DNA of 34,305 nt, from assembly GCF_020439865.1 (NCBI RefSeq), contig NZ_JAGRPF010000216.1, forward strand, positions 1-34,305. Direction: 5' to 3'. A program made the position numbers and the translations under genes. The stretch is from Prosthecobacter sp. Its GTDB lineage: Bacteria; Verrucomicrobiota; Verrucomicrobiia; Verrucomicrobiales; Verrucomicrobiaceae. The notes beneath the pieces were generated by a model. It saw nothing but the letters and a program-made list of their open reading frames with translations, had not been told where the DNA came from and ran no database searches. Shown here piece after piece: positions 5,611 to 13,744 of this stretch (within the stretch, counting starts at the first letter, position 1; each line of letters starts with the position of its first letter).

Positions 5611-8601
5611 ATGCCCGAACTCGAAAAGACCTACACCCCGGCGGATGTCGAAGCCCGCTGGTATCAGCGCTGGCTGGATGACAAATGCTTTGAAGCCGAT
5701 CCCGCCCGCGTGAGCGAGAAGCGCCCGGCCTATTCCATCGTCATCCCGCCGCCGAACGTCACGGGCATCCTCACGCTCGGCCATGTGCTAAACAACACCA
5801 TCCAGGACATCCTCGCCCGCCGCGCCCGCATGCTGGGGAAGGAAGTGCTCTGGCTGCCCGGCACCGACCACGCCGGCATCGCCACGCAAAACGTCGTCGA
5901 GAAGACGCTGAAAAAGCAGGGCGTCATCAAGCACCGCGACGATCTGGGCCGCGAGGGCCTCGTGGCGAAGATCTGGGAGTGGAAGGAGAAGCACGGCGGC
6001 ATCATCATCGAGCAGCTCAAGAAACTCGGCGCCTCCTGCGACTGGAGCCGCGAGCGCTTCACCTTTGACGACGACTACAACGCCTGCGTCATGCGCGTGT
6101 TCGTCGATCTCTACAAAAAGGGCCTCATCTACCGTGGCAAGCGCATGGTGAACTGGTGCCCGTCCTCCCTCACCGCGCTCAGCGATGAGGAGGTCGTCAT
6201 GAAGGCGCAAAACGCCATCATGTATCACTTCAAAGTCGAGGTCGTCGAAAGCGACGGTACTCCTGTTCTAAAGCAAGATGGCAAACCGTGGGAACTTGTG
6301 ATCGCGACAACGCGTCCCGAAGTTATTCCAGGCGATACTGCCATCGCCGTTAATCCACAGGACGAGCGCTACACTGACCTTATTGGCAAGCACGTCCGCC
6401 GTCCCTTGCCGATCGAGAAGCAAGAGCTGCTACCGATTATTGCGGATGATCATGTCGATTTCTCGTTTGGAACGGGGGTCTTGAAGGTTACGCCAGCACA
6501 CGACAAGGCGGACTATGAGATATACCTCAGACATGAAGCCAAGTATTCTTCGTGGGAGGACGAGCAACTTAAGGTGACTAAGGGATTCACCAAAACGGCT
6601 GATTCGACCAACTTGTCAAATTATGTGCCCATGATGGAGCCGATCGATGTCATGCATCCGAACGGCGTGCTCAACGAGCTCGCTGGCAAGGACCTCGCCG
6701 GCATGGAGCGCTTCGCCGCGCGCAAACGCGCCGCCGAACTGCTCGCGGAAATCGGCAGCCTCGTCAAAGAGGAGCCGTATCAGAACAACCTCGGCTACTC
6801 CGAGCGCGCCGACGTTCCCATCGAGAGTCGTCTGAGCGAGCAATGGTTCCTCAAATACCCGAGCGTGAAGGAAAGCCAGGCCGTCGTGGCCAATGGCGAG
6901 ATGAAATTTCACCCCGACCGCTGGGCGAAGGTCTATGATCACTGGATGACCGGCCTGCAGGACTGGTGCATCAGCCGCCAAGTCTGGTGGGGGCATCGAG
7001 TGCCTGTATGGTCACGTTGGGTTGGAACAAATACAAAGCTTCCATCCGTTTTGGCAGCCGCTTTAGAGGCTAAGGCCGCCGGCGGAAAACGTCAGGAAAG
7101 GTTTGAGTGCTCGCTTTCGGGACTACCGGGTCACACCACCATCCTGTCTGAAGAGGGCGCGCCAGATGGTGAAAGCTGGATCATTTCTTTGGCCACCGCT
7201 TCTGATCAAGAGAAAGCCATCATTGAGTCGCCGGAGTATCAGGAATTTGAACAAGACCCCGACGTTCTCGACACCTGGTTCAGCTCCTGGCTGTGGCCTT
7301 TCGCGACGATGGGATGGCCGGAGAAGACCTCCACGTTGAAGGCTTTCTACCCCACGACCGATCTCGTCACGGGGCCGGACATCATCTTCTTCTGGGTCGC
7401 ACGCATGATCATGGCGGGCTTCGAGTGGATGGGCGAGCTGCCGTTTAAGAACGTCTATTTCACCGGCATCATCCGCGACAAGCAGGGCCGCAAGATGTCC
7501 AAATCGCTCGGCAATTCGCCCGATCCGTTGGAGCTCATCGCGAGCTACAGCGCGGATGCGTTGCGCTTTGGCATCATGCGCAGCGCCCCGCTCGGTCAGG
7601 ACATCTGCTTCGACGAAAAGAACGTCGAGCTCGGCCGCAACTTCTGCACCAAGCTCTGGAACGCCGCGCGCTTCCGCCAGATGCAGGGCGGCGCCACCGA
7701 GACGGAGATCAGCGCCGCGTTGCTCAGCAGCGACGACAAATGGATCCTCCTGCGCCTCAACACCGCCATCGCCGAAGTCAGCACCGCGCTCGAAGAATAC
7801 CGCTTCAGCGACGCCACGGCCACGCTCTACCGCTTCTTCTGGAGCGAGTATTGCGACTGGTATGTCGAAGCCTCCAAAGCCGTGCTCCAAGGCGCCGACG
7901 AGAAGCGCAAAGCGAACACCCTCGCCGTCATCGACTTCGTGCTCGGCCAGACGCTGCGCCTCTTCCATCCCTTCCTGCCCTTCATCACCGAGGAGCTGTG
8001 GCACGGCATGGGCTTCAACGCCGACATGCCGGAAAACCAGGGTGGCAAGAGCATCATGTTCGCCCCGTGGCCGAAGCCGCTCGATGCGGACGAACTCGCC
8101 CACTTCGGCATCCTGCCAGAGGACGAGAAAGTCGTAAATGCACAGATCGAACTTGTTACAAATACTCGGAGCCAGCTGAGTACCATGAACATCCCTCGAT
8201 CGAAACAACCAGAGCTTTATTTCGAACCCAATCCTTCGAATTCTGAAATAGTGTGGACACAGGTCGATTTCGACAAAATCCAAGTGATGCTCAATGCCAA
8301 GTCTTTCGAGATTTATCCGTCGAATTTCACTCCGATCAGTAGCACCACCGCAGTTCTCTCGTCAGCCGGCACACTTTATATTCCTCTTGAAGGACTCATC
8401 GACGTGGAAGCCGAACGTGCGCGCATCGGCAAGGAACTCGCCAAGGCCCAATCCGAGCTGGAAAAAGTCACCGCGAAGCTCGCCGACGAAAAGTTCACCT
8501 CCAAGGTCCCGCAAAAGGTGCTCGACGAGCATCAGCAGCGGAAGACCGACTGGCGGGAGAAGCTGGCGAAGCTCAAGGAGATGATGGCTGCGCTGGGTTG
8601 A
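5611..8601 (+). CDS. valS: Valyl-tRNA synthetase
   Basis: Class I aminoacyl-tRNA synthetase charging tRNA-Val, about 996 residues. The ATG at 5611 (MPELEKTYTPADVEARWYQRW) is the family start; an upstream ATG at 5557 adds 18 implausible residues. PPPNVTGILTLGHVLN carries the HIGH-equivalent as T55-L-G-H58, so the first His is Thr. GTDHAGIATQ follows, the editing-domain ATTRPEVIPGDTAIAV is near 225, DVLDTWFSSWLWP is near 551, and the KMSKS loop starts at K628 (KMSKSLGNSPDP). The C-terminal coiled coil (about 930-995) is typical. Three internal stretches (about 6241-6640, 7000-7255 and 8130-8395) have many A/T-ending codons, unlike the rest. A 9-bp hairpin follows the stop. Confidence 0.97.
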   Translation: MPELEKTYTPADVEARWYQRWLDDKCFEADPARVSEKRPAYSIVIPPPNVTGILTLGHVLNNTIQDILARRARMLGKEVLWLPGTDHAGIATQNVVEKTLKKQGVIKHRDDLGREGLVAKIWEWKEKHGGIIIEQLKKLGASCDWSRERFTFDDDYNACVMRVFVDLYKKGLIYRGKRMVNWCPSSLTALSDEEVVMKAQNAIMYHFKVEVVESDGTPVLKQDGKPWELVIATTRPEVIPGDTAIAVNPQDERYTDLIGKHVRRPLPIEKQELLPIIADDHVDFSFGTGVLKVTPAHDKADYEIYLRHEAKYSSWEDEQLKVTKGFTKTADSTNLSNYVPMMEPIDVMHPNGVLNELAGKDLAGMERFAARKRAAELLAEIGSLVKEEPYQNNLGYSERADVPIESRLSEQWFLKYPSVKESQAVVANGEMKFHPDRWAKVYDHWMTGLQDWCISRQVWWGHRVPVWSRWVGTNTKLPSVLAAALEAKAAGGKRQERFECSLSGLPGHTTILSEEGAPDGESWIISLATASDQEKAIIESPEYQEFEQDPDVLDTWFSSWLWPFATMGWPEKTSTLKAFYPTTDLVTGPDIIFFWVARMIMAGFEWMGELPFKNVYFTGIIRDKQGRKMSKSLGNSPDPLELIASYSADALRFGIMRSAPLGQDICFDEKNVELGRNFCTKLWNAARFRQMQGGATETEISAALLSSDDKWILLRLNTAIAEVSTALEEYRFSDATATLYRFFWSEYCDWYVEASKAVLQGADEKRKANTLAVIDFVLGQTLRLFHPFLPFITEELWHGMGFNADMPENQGGKSIMFAPWPKPLDADELAHFGILPEDEKVVNAQIELVTNTRSQLSTMNIPRSKQPELYFEPNPSNSEIVWTQVDFDKIQVMLNAKSFEIYPSNFTPISSTTAVLSSAGTLYIPLEGLIDVEAERARIGKELAKAQSELEKVTAKLADEKFTSKVPQKVLDEHQQRKTDWREKLAKLKEMMAALG

Positions 8602-8609
8602 TTCCAGGA

Positions 8610-8630
8610 GAGGGGCCATCTTGGCCCCTC
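8610..8630 (+). terminator. Hairpin after valS
   Basis: Perfect 9-bp stem GAGGGGCCA/TGGCCCCTC with a TCT loop, beginning nine bases after the valS stop. The stem is GC-rich and well placed for termination or 3'-end protection, but no T-run follows, so a classical intrinsic terminator is not certain. Confidence 0.5.
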
Positions 8631-8717
8631 CCGCTCAGTGGATTTTAGGCTTGTCGGCAGAGCCGGGGGCGGATCATGCTCCGGCAAATCCCCGATCAAC
8701 CCGAACTCACTCCAACC

Positions 8718-9125
8718 ATGCTCAAGCTCCTGAAAATGTCGTTTCTGCCGAAGTCCACCGACTACGGTCTGCTCATCCTACGCGTCGCGCTCGGTTTCTC
8801 CATGCTGCTGCTGCACGGCCGCGGCAAGCTGCTGAACTTTGCCGCCACCGCGGAGAAGTTCCCGGCCTTGTTCGGTCTCCCTTCGAACGTAAATGCAGGT
8901 CTGGCCGTATTTGCGGAGGTGCTTTGCTCGGCGCTGTTGATTGCGGGCCTTTTCACCCGGTTCGCGGCCCTGATGCTCGCCTGCACGATGGGAACCGCCT
9001 TCTTCTTTGTTCACAAGTCCGCGCTCGTGGGCGAACACAGCGGCGAGCTGGCGATGGTTTACCTCATCGGCTACGCGACGCTGTTTCTGGCCGGTGGCGG
9101 GAAGATCTCGGTGGATCGCGAGTGA
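8718..9125 (+). CDS. DoxX family membrane protein
   Basis: About 135 residues from the ATG at 8718 (MLKLLKMSFLPKSTDYGLLILR); an in-frame ATG at 8676 would add 14 polar residues. It has the DoxX layout of four hydrophobic segments: LILRVALGFSMLLLHGRGKL first, then FAEVLCSALLIAGLFTRFAAL, LACTMGTAFFFVHKSAL and YLIGYATLFLAGGG. The motif with HG..K after the first helix and the Glu in FAEV are typical of the family. DoxX proteins are small inner-membrane proteins linked in some bacteria to redox or sulphur metabolism; no specific partner is adjacent here, so the role is open. It is flanked by the post-valS hairpin and a strong terminator, so it is probably a single-gene unit. Confidence 0.87.
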   Translation: MLKLLKMSFLPKSTDYGLLILRVALGFSMLLLHGRGKLLNFAATAEKFPALFGLPSNVNAGLAVFAEVLCSALLIAGLFTRFAALMLACTMGTAFFFVHKSALVGEHSGELAMVYLIGYATLFLAGGGKISVDRE

Positions 9126-9145
9126 GCTTGTCTCGACTTGCGAAG

Positions 9146-9175
9146 GCCCGGTGGCGCAAACCGCCGGGCTTTTTT
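9146..9175 (+). terminator. Intrinsic terminator after doxX
   Basis: A 9-bp stem, GCCCGGTGG/CCGCCGGGC with one T-G wobble, loop CGCAAA, followed directly by six T residues at 9170-9175. It begins about 20 bases after the doxX stop and lies before the putrescine genes, isolating the two units. Confidence 0.85.
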
Positions 9176-9227
9176 GTGCCCACAGCCTTCTTGCATTCGC
9201 CGCCATGCGGTGAACCATCCGCGCCTT

Positions 9228-10094
9228 ATGGCGAAGGTTACTCTCGGCCTGGTGCAGAGCCGGGCATTTTCAAGCAAGGAAGAAAGCGTGCAGCAGCACG
9301 AGCGGTTGATCCGTGAAGCGGCGGCTCGCGGCGCACAAATCGTGTGCCTGCAGGAGCTGTTCAACACGCCCTACTTCTGCATCACGCAGGACACGGAGCT
9401 GTTTAACCTCGCCGAGACCGTTCCCGGCCCGACCACCGACAGGCTGGCGCCGCTCGCAAAGGAACTCGGCGTGGTGATCATCGTGCCGCTCTTCGAGAAG
9501 CGCGGACCGGGCCTCTACCACAACACGGCGGCCGTGATCGACGCGGACGGCACCGTCTTGGGCAAGTATCGGAAGATGCACATCCCGCAGGACCCGGGCT
9601 TCGAGGAAAAGTTTTACTTCACGCCCGGCGATCTGGGCTACCGGGTTTGGGATACGAAATTCGGCCGCATCGGCGTGCTGATTTGCTGGGACCAGTGGTA
9701 CCCGGAAGCGGCGCGCATGACGGCCCTCATGGGCGCGGAGATCCTGTTTTATCCCACGGCCATCGGCTGGCTGCCGAGCGAGAAAGCCGAACTGGGCGCC
9801 GCCCAGCACTGCGCCTGGGAAACCGTCCAGCGCGGGCATGCCGTGGCAAACGGCTGTTTCGTGGCGGCGGTCAACCGGGTGGGCACCGAGCAGCAGAGTG
9901 AATTCTGGGGCCAGAGTTTTGTAGCGAATCCGTATGGAGAAATCGTTGCAAAGGCGTCGGTGAACGATGAAGAGATTTTGATCGTGTCGTGCGATTTAAC
10001 CGCCGTCGAAGAATTCCGCCGCATCTGGCCGTTTTTCCGTGATCGCCGCATTGACACCTACGCTCCCCTGACCAAACGCTACATCGATGAGTAA
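9228..10094 (+). CDS. aguB: N-carbamoylputrescine amidohydrolase
   Basis: Nitrilase-superfamily enzyme of 288 residues that hydrolyses N-carbamoylputrescine to putrescine, CO2 and ammonia. The start at 9228 gives MAKVTLGLVQSR, the usual first strand; a more upstream in-frame ATG adds 30 unlikely residues and overlaps the preceding terminator. The Glu-Lys-Cys triad is visible as E43 (CLQELFNTPYF), K116 (GKYRKMHIPQDP) and C153 (GVLICWDQWYPEAAR). The segments PGFEEKFYFTPGD and PTAIGWLPSEK are typical of plant/Pseudomonas AguB-type enzymes rather than generic nitrilases. It overlaps the start of aguA by eight bases, and the two catalyse consecutive steps, so function is well supported by context. 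Confidence 0.95.
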   Translation: MAKVTLGLVQSRAFSSKEESVQQHERLIREAAARGAQIVCLQELFNTPYFCITQDTELFNLAETVPGPTTDRLAPLAKELGVVIIVPLFEKRGPGLYHNTAAVIDADGTVLGKYRKMHIPQDPGFEEKFYFTPGDLGYRVWDTKFGRIGVLICWDQWYPEAARMTALMGAEILFYPTAIGWLPSEKAELGAAQHCAWETVQRGHAVANGCFVAAVNRVGTEQQSEFWGQSFVANPYGEIVAKASVNDEEILIVSCDLTAVEEFRRIWPFFRDRRIDTYAPLTKRYIDE

Positions 10095-11139
10095 AGCCTC
10101 CTATCCCCAAAACTACCGTCTGCCCGCCGAGTTCGAGCCGCAGGAGGCGATCTGGCTTTCCTGGCCGTCCAACAAGGAAAGCTGCCCGAAGACCTACCAC
10201 AAACTGCAGGACAAGTTTGGCGAGATCGCCAGCGTGATCAGCCGCTATGAGCGCGTGCGCATCAATGCTCCGATGCTCAGCCACATGAACATCCGTCTCT
10301 CGATCGCCGACAATGAGGGCGACCTGAGCCAGGTGGACATCTACGAGCACAACACGAACGACGTGTGGTGCCGCGACCACGGCCCGATTTTCATCAAGCA
10401 CAACGAGACCGGCAAAGTCGCGATCACCGACTGGGAGTTCAACGCCTGGGGCGGCAAGTTTCCGCCGTGGGATCTCGACAACGCCATTCCTGAAAAGGCG
10501 GCCAAGGTGCTGAACATGGAGCGCTTCACTTCGAAGATGATCCTCGAAGGCGGAGCCATCGAAACCAATGGCAAAGGAACGCTGCTCACCACTGAAGCCG
10601 TGCTGCTGAACCCGAACCGCCACGGCGGCAAGCCCGGCAACAAGGCCGAGGTCGAGAAGGAACTGAAGGCCATGCTTGGTGTGAAGGACATTGTGTGGTT
10701 CAAGAAAGGCATCGAAGGCGACGACACCGACGGTCACATCGACGACGTCGTTCGTTTCATCCGTGAAGACGCCGTGATCTGCATGGTCGAACCGCGTGAC
10801 AGCGATCCGAACCACAAGGTGCTCAAGGAAATCCGCGAACGCCTCGATGACGTCAAAGCTCCCGATGGCGGCAAGCTTGAGATCATCGAGATCGAAATGC
10901 CCCAGGCCATTGAAATGAAGGACTGGCGTCTCAGCCGCCTCCCGGCCAGCTATGCGAACTTCCTGATCATGAACAACGCCGTGCTCGTCCCGCTCTTTGG
11001 TCACAAGAAGAAGGATGCCGCCGCCGAAGACAAGATCTCCGAGTGCTTCCCGGGCCGTGAAATCATCTCCATGATGGCCAAGGACCTCGTCACTGAAGGT
11101 GGCGCGTTCCATTGTATCGGAATGCATCAGCCCAAGTAG
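10087..11139 (+). CDS. aguA: Agmatine deiminase
   Basis: A 350-residue peptidyl-arginine-deiminase-family enzyme converting agmatine to N-carbamoylputrescine and ammonia. The N-terminal QEAIWLSWPSNKESCPKT, NDVWCRDHGPIFIK (catalytic Asp region), ILEGGAIETNGKGTLLTTE, the GDDTDGHIDDVVRF His/Asp motif and the C-terminal EGGAFHCIGMHQP with nucleophile C343 are all present, so it looks complete and active. It overlaps aguB by eight bases and provides that enzyme's substrate. No arginine decarboxylase gene is in the window, so agmatine must come from a distant gene or from outside the cell. No terminator is obvious in the 149 bases downstream. Confidence 0.96.
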   Translation: MSKASYPQNYRLPAEFEPQEAIWLSWPSNKESCPKTYHKLQDKFGEIASVISRYERVRINAPMLSHMNIRLSIADNEGDLSQVDIYEHNTNDVWCRDHGPIFIKHNETGKVAITDWEFNAWGGKFPPWDLDNAIPEKAAKVLNMERFTSKMILEGGAIETNGKGTLLTTEAVLLNPNRHGGKPGNKAEVEKELKAMLGVKDIVWFKKGIEGDDTDGHIDDVVRFIREDAVICMVEPRDSDPNHKVLKEIRERLDDVKAPDGGKLEIIEIEMPQAIEMKDWRLSRLPASYANFLIMNNAVLVPLFGHKKKDAAAEDKISECFPGREIISMMAKDLVTEGGAFHCIGMHQPK

Positions 11140-11238
11140 GTTACGAGGCGGCTTGAGCTTAAATGTTTAGTGCCATGCAGCAATGGTGCTGAATTTCCAT
11201 AGTCACTGAACGAAGTCGGAAATAAACCTGCCAGAGTC

Positions 11239-11244
11239 TATAAA
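11239..11244 (+). promoter_or_regulatory. Possible -10 element (TATAAA) before the lipoprotein gene
   Basis: The 149 bases between aguA and the lipoprotein gene (11140-11288) are richer in A/T than the surroundings and hold no ORF. TATAAA is the best -10-like hexamer; the matching -35 position (TCGGAA, 17-base spacer) is weak. A GGAGG at 11254-11258 is too far from the ATG to be its ribosome site. I see no hairpin terminator for aguA here. Confidence 0.25.
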
Positions 11245-11288
11245 GACTTACTTGGAGGCCTGTTTCTATCTGGTACGCTCGCTGTTCT

Positions 11289-12530
11289 ATGACGGTTCTG
11301 CGAAATCGTAATCTCTCCATTCTTTGTCGGGCAGCGGGTGGCCTGCTGACTGCGTTGTTGATTTCGGCTTGTGCATTGCCTGACGAGGCGTTCCGAAATT
11401 ACTCGGCGGCTAGCAAGGTCAGCCAATGGAACGGTGTGCTCGATGCGCTTGGCGGCAGTGTGAGGCGTGCGGAAAGTGCAAGCAGCAGACCGCTCTACAA
11501 TGGCGCCGTTTCGATGAACGTGCCGACTCAATCCGGCTCCATCAACGACATCGCCCGCCTGTTTGCCGGTATGAGTTCCTCCTACAGCCAGACAGCGGCG
11601 GTGAGCGCCCACAAGCTGCGCATGGATAGCCTCTGGGCGACCCACCAGAATGCCTATCGCGGACCGTTGCAGGCCTGGGCGAGTTCGGAGATTGGCGACA
11701 TCAAGAATGCCAATGCCGTATTTTATCCGTTCAGCGGCCCGGATTTTCTCTTCGCGAGCGCATTGTTCCCTACGGCAGAAACTTTTGTGCTCTGCGGGCT
11801 GGAGCCTGCCGAACCACTGCCACGCCTGAGTGATCTGTCCCAGTCGGAGATCGACAACGGTCTGACCGGCCTGCACAACGCCGTTTCGACCATCATGCAG
11901 AGCGGCTATTTCATTACGACTGAGATGCGCAGCGATCTGCAGGCCACGCGTTTTCGCGGTGTGCTGCCCTTGATGCTGGCCTTCATGGCGCGAACGGGTC
12001 ATATCGTCGAATCCGTCGACACTGTGCGCTTGGACGGCGCTGGCAATGTCACGCTGGCGGGTTCCTCGGGGAACACCGGGCTCATGATCCGCTGCCGGAG
12101 CGGTCTGGGGCGTTCCAAGCGGGTGTTCTACTTCCGCCATGATCTCTCCAATAACGGCGTGAGCGCCGGGGGGCCGTTCCTGACCTTTGTCTCGCGTCTC
12201 GGCCGAGTGCCTGCGTTTTTGAAAAGCGCTTCCTACCTAATGCATGAGAGCGGGTTTTCCAATATTAGGGACTACCTGCTGCGCCACAGCAGCGCCATCG
12301 TCCAGGATCCCTCGGGGGTGCCCTACCGGGAGTTCAGCCGTTACGGCTGGAATCTCTGGCTCTATGGCAACTATCGCGGCACGTTGAGTATCTTCTCAGG
12401 GTGTCAGCAGCCGGATCTGGTTGCTGCGTATTCATTGGGGAGACACCCTGTAAAACCGCTGAACTTTGGCATTGGCTACCTCCTGAATCCGCAGACAACT
12501 TGCCTCATGGTGGGGCGTCCGCGGCGTTGA
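11289..12530 (+). CDS. Putative lipoprotein of unknown function
   Basis: Encodes 413 residues. The N-terminus is a lipoprotein signal: basic MTVLRNRNLSILCR, a hydrophobic stretch GGLLTALLISA, then Cys28 in the lipobox LISAC, so the mature protein should be lipid-anchored. The body contains VFYPFSGPDFLFASALFP followed by FVLCGLEPAEPLP, a combination I associate with uncharacterised envelope proteins but cannot name. There is no catalytic motif or repeat I can identify, and no transmembrane helix beyond the signal. Codon choice is somewhat less C-ending than in the agu genes. It stands alone between aguA and rpmB and may have its own promoter upstream. Function unknown. Confidence 0.85.
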   Translation: MTVLRNRNLSILCRAAGGLLTALLISACALPDEAFRNYSAASKVSQWNGVLDALGGSVRRAESASSRPLYNGAVSMNVPTQSGSINDIARLFAGMSSSYSQTAAVSAHKLRMDSLWATHQNAYRGPLQAWASSEIGDIKNANAVFYPFSGPDFLFASALFPTAETFVLCGLEPAEPLPRLSDLSQSEIDNGLTGLHNAVSTIMQSGYFITTEMRSDLQATRFRGVLPLMLAFMARTGHIVESVDTVRLDGAGNVTLAGSSGNTGLMIRCRSGLGRSKRVFYFRHDLSNNGVSAGGPFLTFVSRLGRVPAFLKSASYLMHESGFSNIRDYLLRHSSAIVQDPSGVPYREFSRYGWNLWLYGNYRGTLSIFSGCQQPDLVAAYSLGRHPVKPLNFGIGYLLNPQTTCLMVGRPRR

Positions 12531-12612
12531 GAGGCCAAAAGGCAGACTTTTGGTTGACGCCCCAGCGTCCTCGGCTAGTATCGCGCCCCAATTTTTTCCC
12601 CAGAACCTCATC

Positions 12613-12876
12613 ATGGCCACCATCTGTCAAATCACCGGCGTCGGCGTCACCCGCGGCCACCACATCCATCGCAGCGGTAAAGCCAAGAAAGAAGGCGGTA
12701 TCGGTCGTCACATCACGAAGCGTGTGAAGCGCGTGATCCTTCCGAACCTTCGCAAGAAGCGCATCTTCATCCCTGAGCTGAACAAGTTCGTCGAAGTGAA
12801 GCTGACCGCCCGTGCGCTCAAGACGCTCGACAAGAACGGCGCCTACGCGACGCTGAAGAAGGCCGGCTTGATCTGA
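12613..12876 (+). CDS. rpmB: 50S ribosomal protein L28
   Basis: An 87-residue basic protein starting MATICQITGVGVTRGHHIHRSGKA, then RVILPNLRKKRIFIPELNKFVEVKLTARALKTLDKNGAY, which matches the L28 pattern (VCQxTG at the N-terminus, 'RxxxPNLxxxR', 'LxxxAL+xIDK-G' at the end). It binds 23S rRNA in the large subunit. The ATG at 12613 is preferred; an upstream in-frame ATG at 12550 adds 21 non-family residues. Only one Cys is present, so this is a zinc-free variant. Usual length is 63-78 residues, and the extra ten or so are in a Gly/Lys-rich loop around residues 20-35. No rpmG (L33) lies next to it. A strong intrinsic terminator follows. Confidence 0.95.
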   Translation: MATICQITGVGVTRGHHIHRSGKAKKEGGIGRHITKRVKRVILPNLRKKRIFIPELNKFVEVKLTARALKTLDKNGAYATLKKAGLI

Positions 12877-12901
12877 TCAGCTGCTTCTAACTTACCTTTC
12901 G

Positions 12902-12933
12902 GGGCGGATCTGGAGACAGATCCGCCCTTTTTT
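12902..12933 (+). terminator. Intrinsic terminator after rpmB
   Basis: A perfect 11-bp stem, GGGCGGATCTG/CAGATCCGCCC, with a GAGA tetraloop, followed by six T residues at 12928-12933, about 25 bases after the rpmB stop. It also separates rpmB from the convergent gene ending at 12944; no T-run is present in the other orientation. Confidence 0.95.
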
Positions 12934-12943
12934 GCATCAATGA

Positions 12944-13669
12944 TCAATGATGCACCGGGAATGAGGCGCTGCCATGCACAGCCACTCCGGGAACGACACC
13001 GGAGTGCTGTCCCCCAAAGAAGCCGGGAACTGCAGGGTTGTAGTTCAGGGTGTTGGTATAGCCAAGCGTCGGGCTGTAGCTGACGCCTGGAAAGCCGTTG
13101 ATCACGGCGCCACCGCTTTGCGGCACGTAAATGCCTCCGGTGCCGGCGCCGATCGAGGCAATGCCGGTGCCGACCCAGCTCCGATTCTGGCGGAAGCCGT
13201 GGCCATAATAACCGGGATGATAGTGGGAATTGGGGACGCCGATCTGTCCCAGACCCAAAACAGGAGCCAGACTGGTGAAGCCGCCAAACGGCTGCTGCAT
13301 CAGCACGATCGGCTGCTGTGCCGCATATCGTGCCCGCGCTGCGATCATTGCCTCGGCGATTTTTGTCTCGCGTGCCCGACGCGCTTCTTCGGCCTCCTTG
13401 CGTGCGTCTGCGCGTTCCTTTTCATAGGCGTCTGCTTTCTGCGCGTCGTAGCCCAAGATGTTGCGCTGCGATTCGCTCAGGTCGGTGAACAGCACTTTCG
13501 CCGTGCCCTTGCTGTGGGTAAACGAAACACCGTCAGGATCACGTTTGAGGATCTTGCACTGCTGATAGACTTTGCCTTGAGCGGTCTCGATGGTGGTGAG
13601 CTCAGAAGCATAAGCTCCTGCAACGAAGCCAAACTGAAGCGCAATGACGGAGAGAAGAATCGTTTTCAT
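12944..13669 (-). CDS. Secreted protein, paralogue of the next upstream gene, with Gly/Tyr/His-rich tail
   Basis: From the ATG at 13669 it encodes 241 residues starting with a Sec signal peptide (MKTILLSVIALQFGFVAGAYAS). An N-terminal domain of about 70 residues (residues 23-90) contains TIETAQGKVYQQCKI, DPDGVSFTHSKGTAKVLF and LGYDAQKADAYEKE. It is followed by an Ala/Arg/Glu-rich helix, probably a coiled coil (ARKEAEEARRARETKIAEA), and a low-complexity tail rich in Gly, Pro, Tyr and His. The same domain and helix occur in the gene at 13745-14527, so the two are diverged tandem duplicates. The export signal and tail suggest a periplasmic or surface location. I do not recognise a named function. 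Confidence 0.85.
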   Translation of the reverse strand: MKTILLSVIALQFGFVAGAYASELTTIETAQGKVYQQCKILKRDPDGVSFTHSKGTAKVLFTDLSESQRNILGYDAQKADAYEKERADARKEAEEARRARETKIAEAMIAARARYAAQQPIVLMQQPFGGFTSLAPVLGLGQIGVPNSHYHPGYYGHGFRQNRSWVGTGIASIGAGTGGIYVPQSGGAVINGFPGVSYSPTLGYTNTLNYNPAVPGFFGGQHSGVVPGVAVHGSASFPVHH

Positions 13670-13719
13670 AGGCTTGCGGGGATTTGACTTCCATAACGCA
13701 CGCAATGCCAGCTTTTATT

Positions 13720-13737
13720 GCTTCGCAAAACCGAAGC
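13720..13737 (-). terminator. Small hairpin between the two paralogues
   Basis: A 6-bp perfect stem, GCTTCG/CGAAGC, with a six-base loop, starting eight bases after the stop of the upstream paralogue (13745) in the direction of transcription. It is followed by AATAAAAG, not a T-run. It may be a weak terminator or 3'-end stabiliser separating expression of the two genes. Confidence 0.35.
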
Positions 13738-13744
13738 TCTAACT

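Noticed and set aside
8621..9316. A plus-strand frame of 231 residues overlapping doxX
   Set aside because: The 8718-9125 frame has clear DoxX transmembrane structure, and this frame runs through the terminator at 9146-9175.
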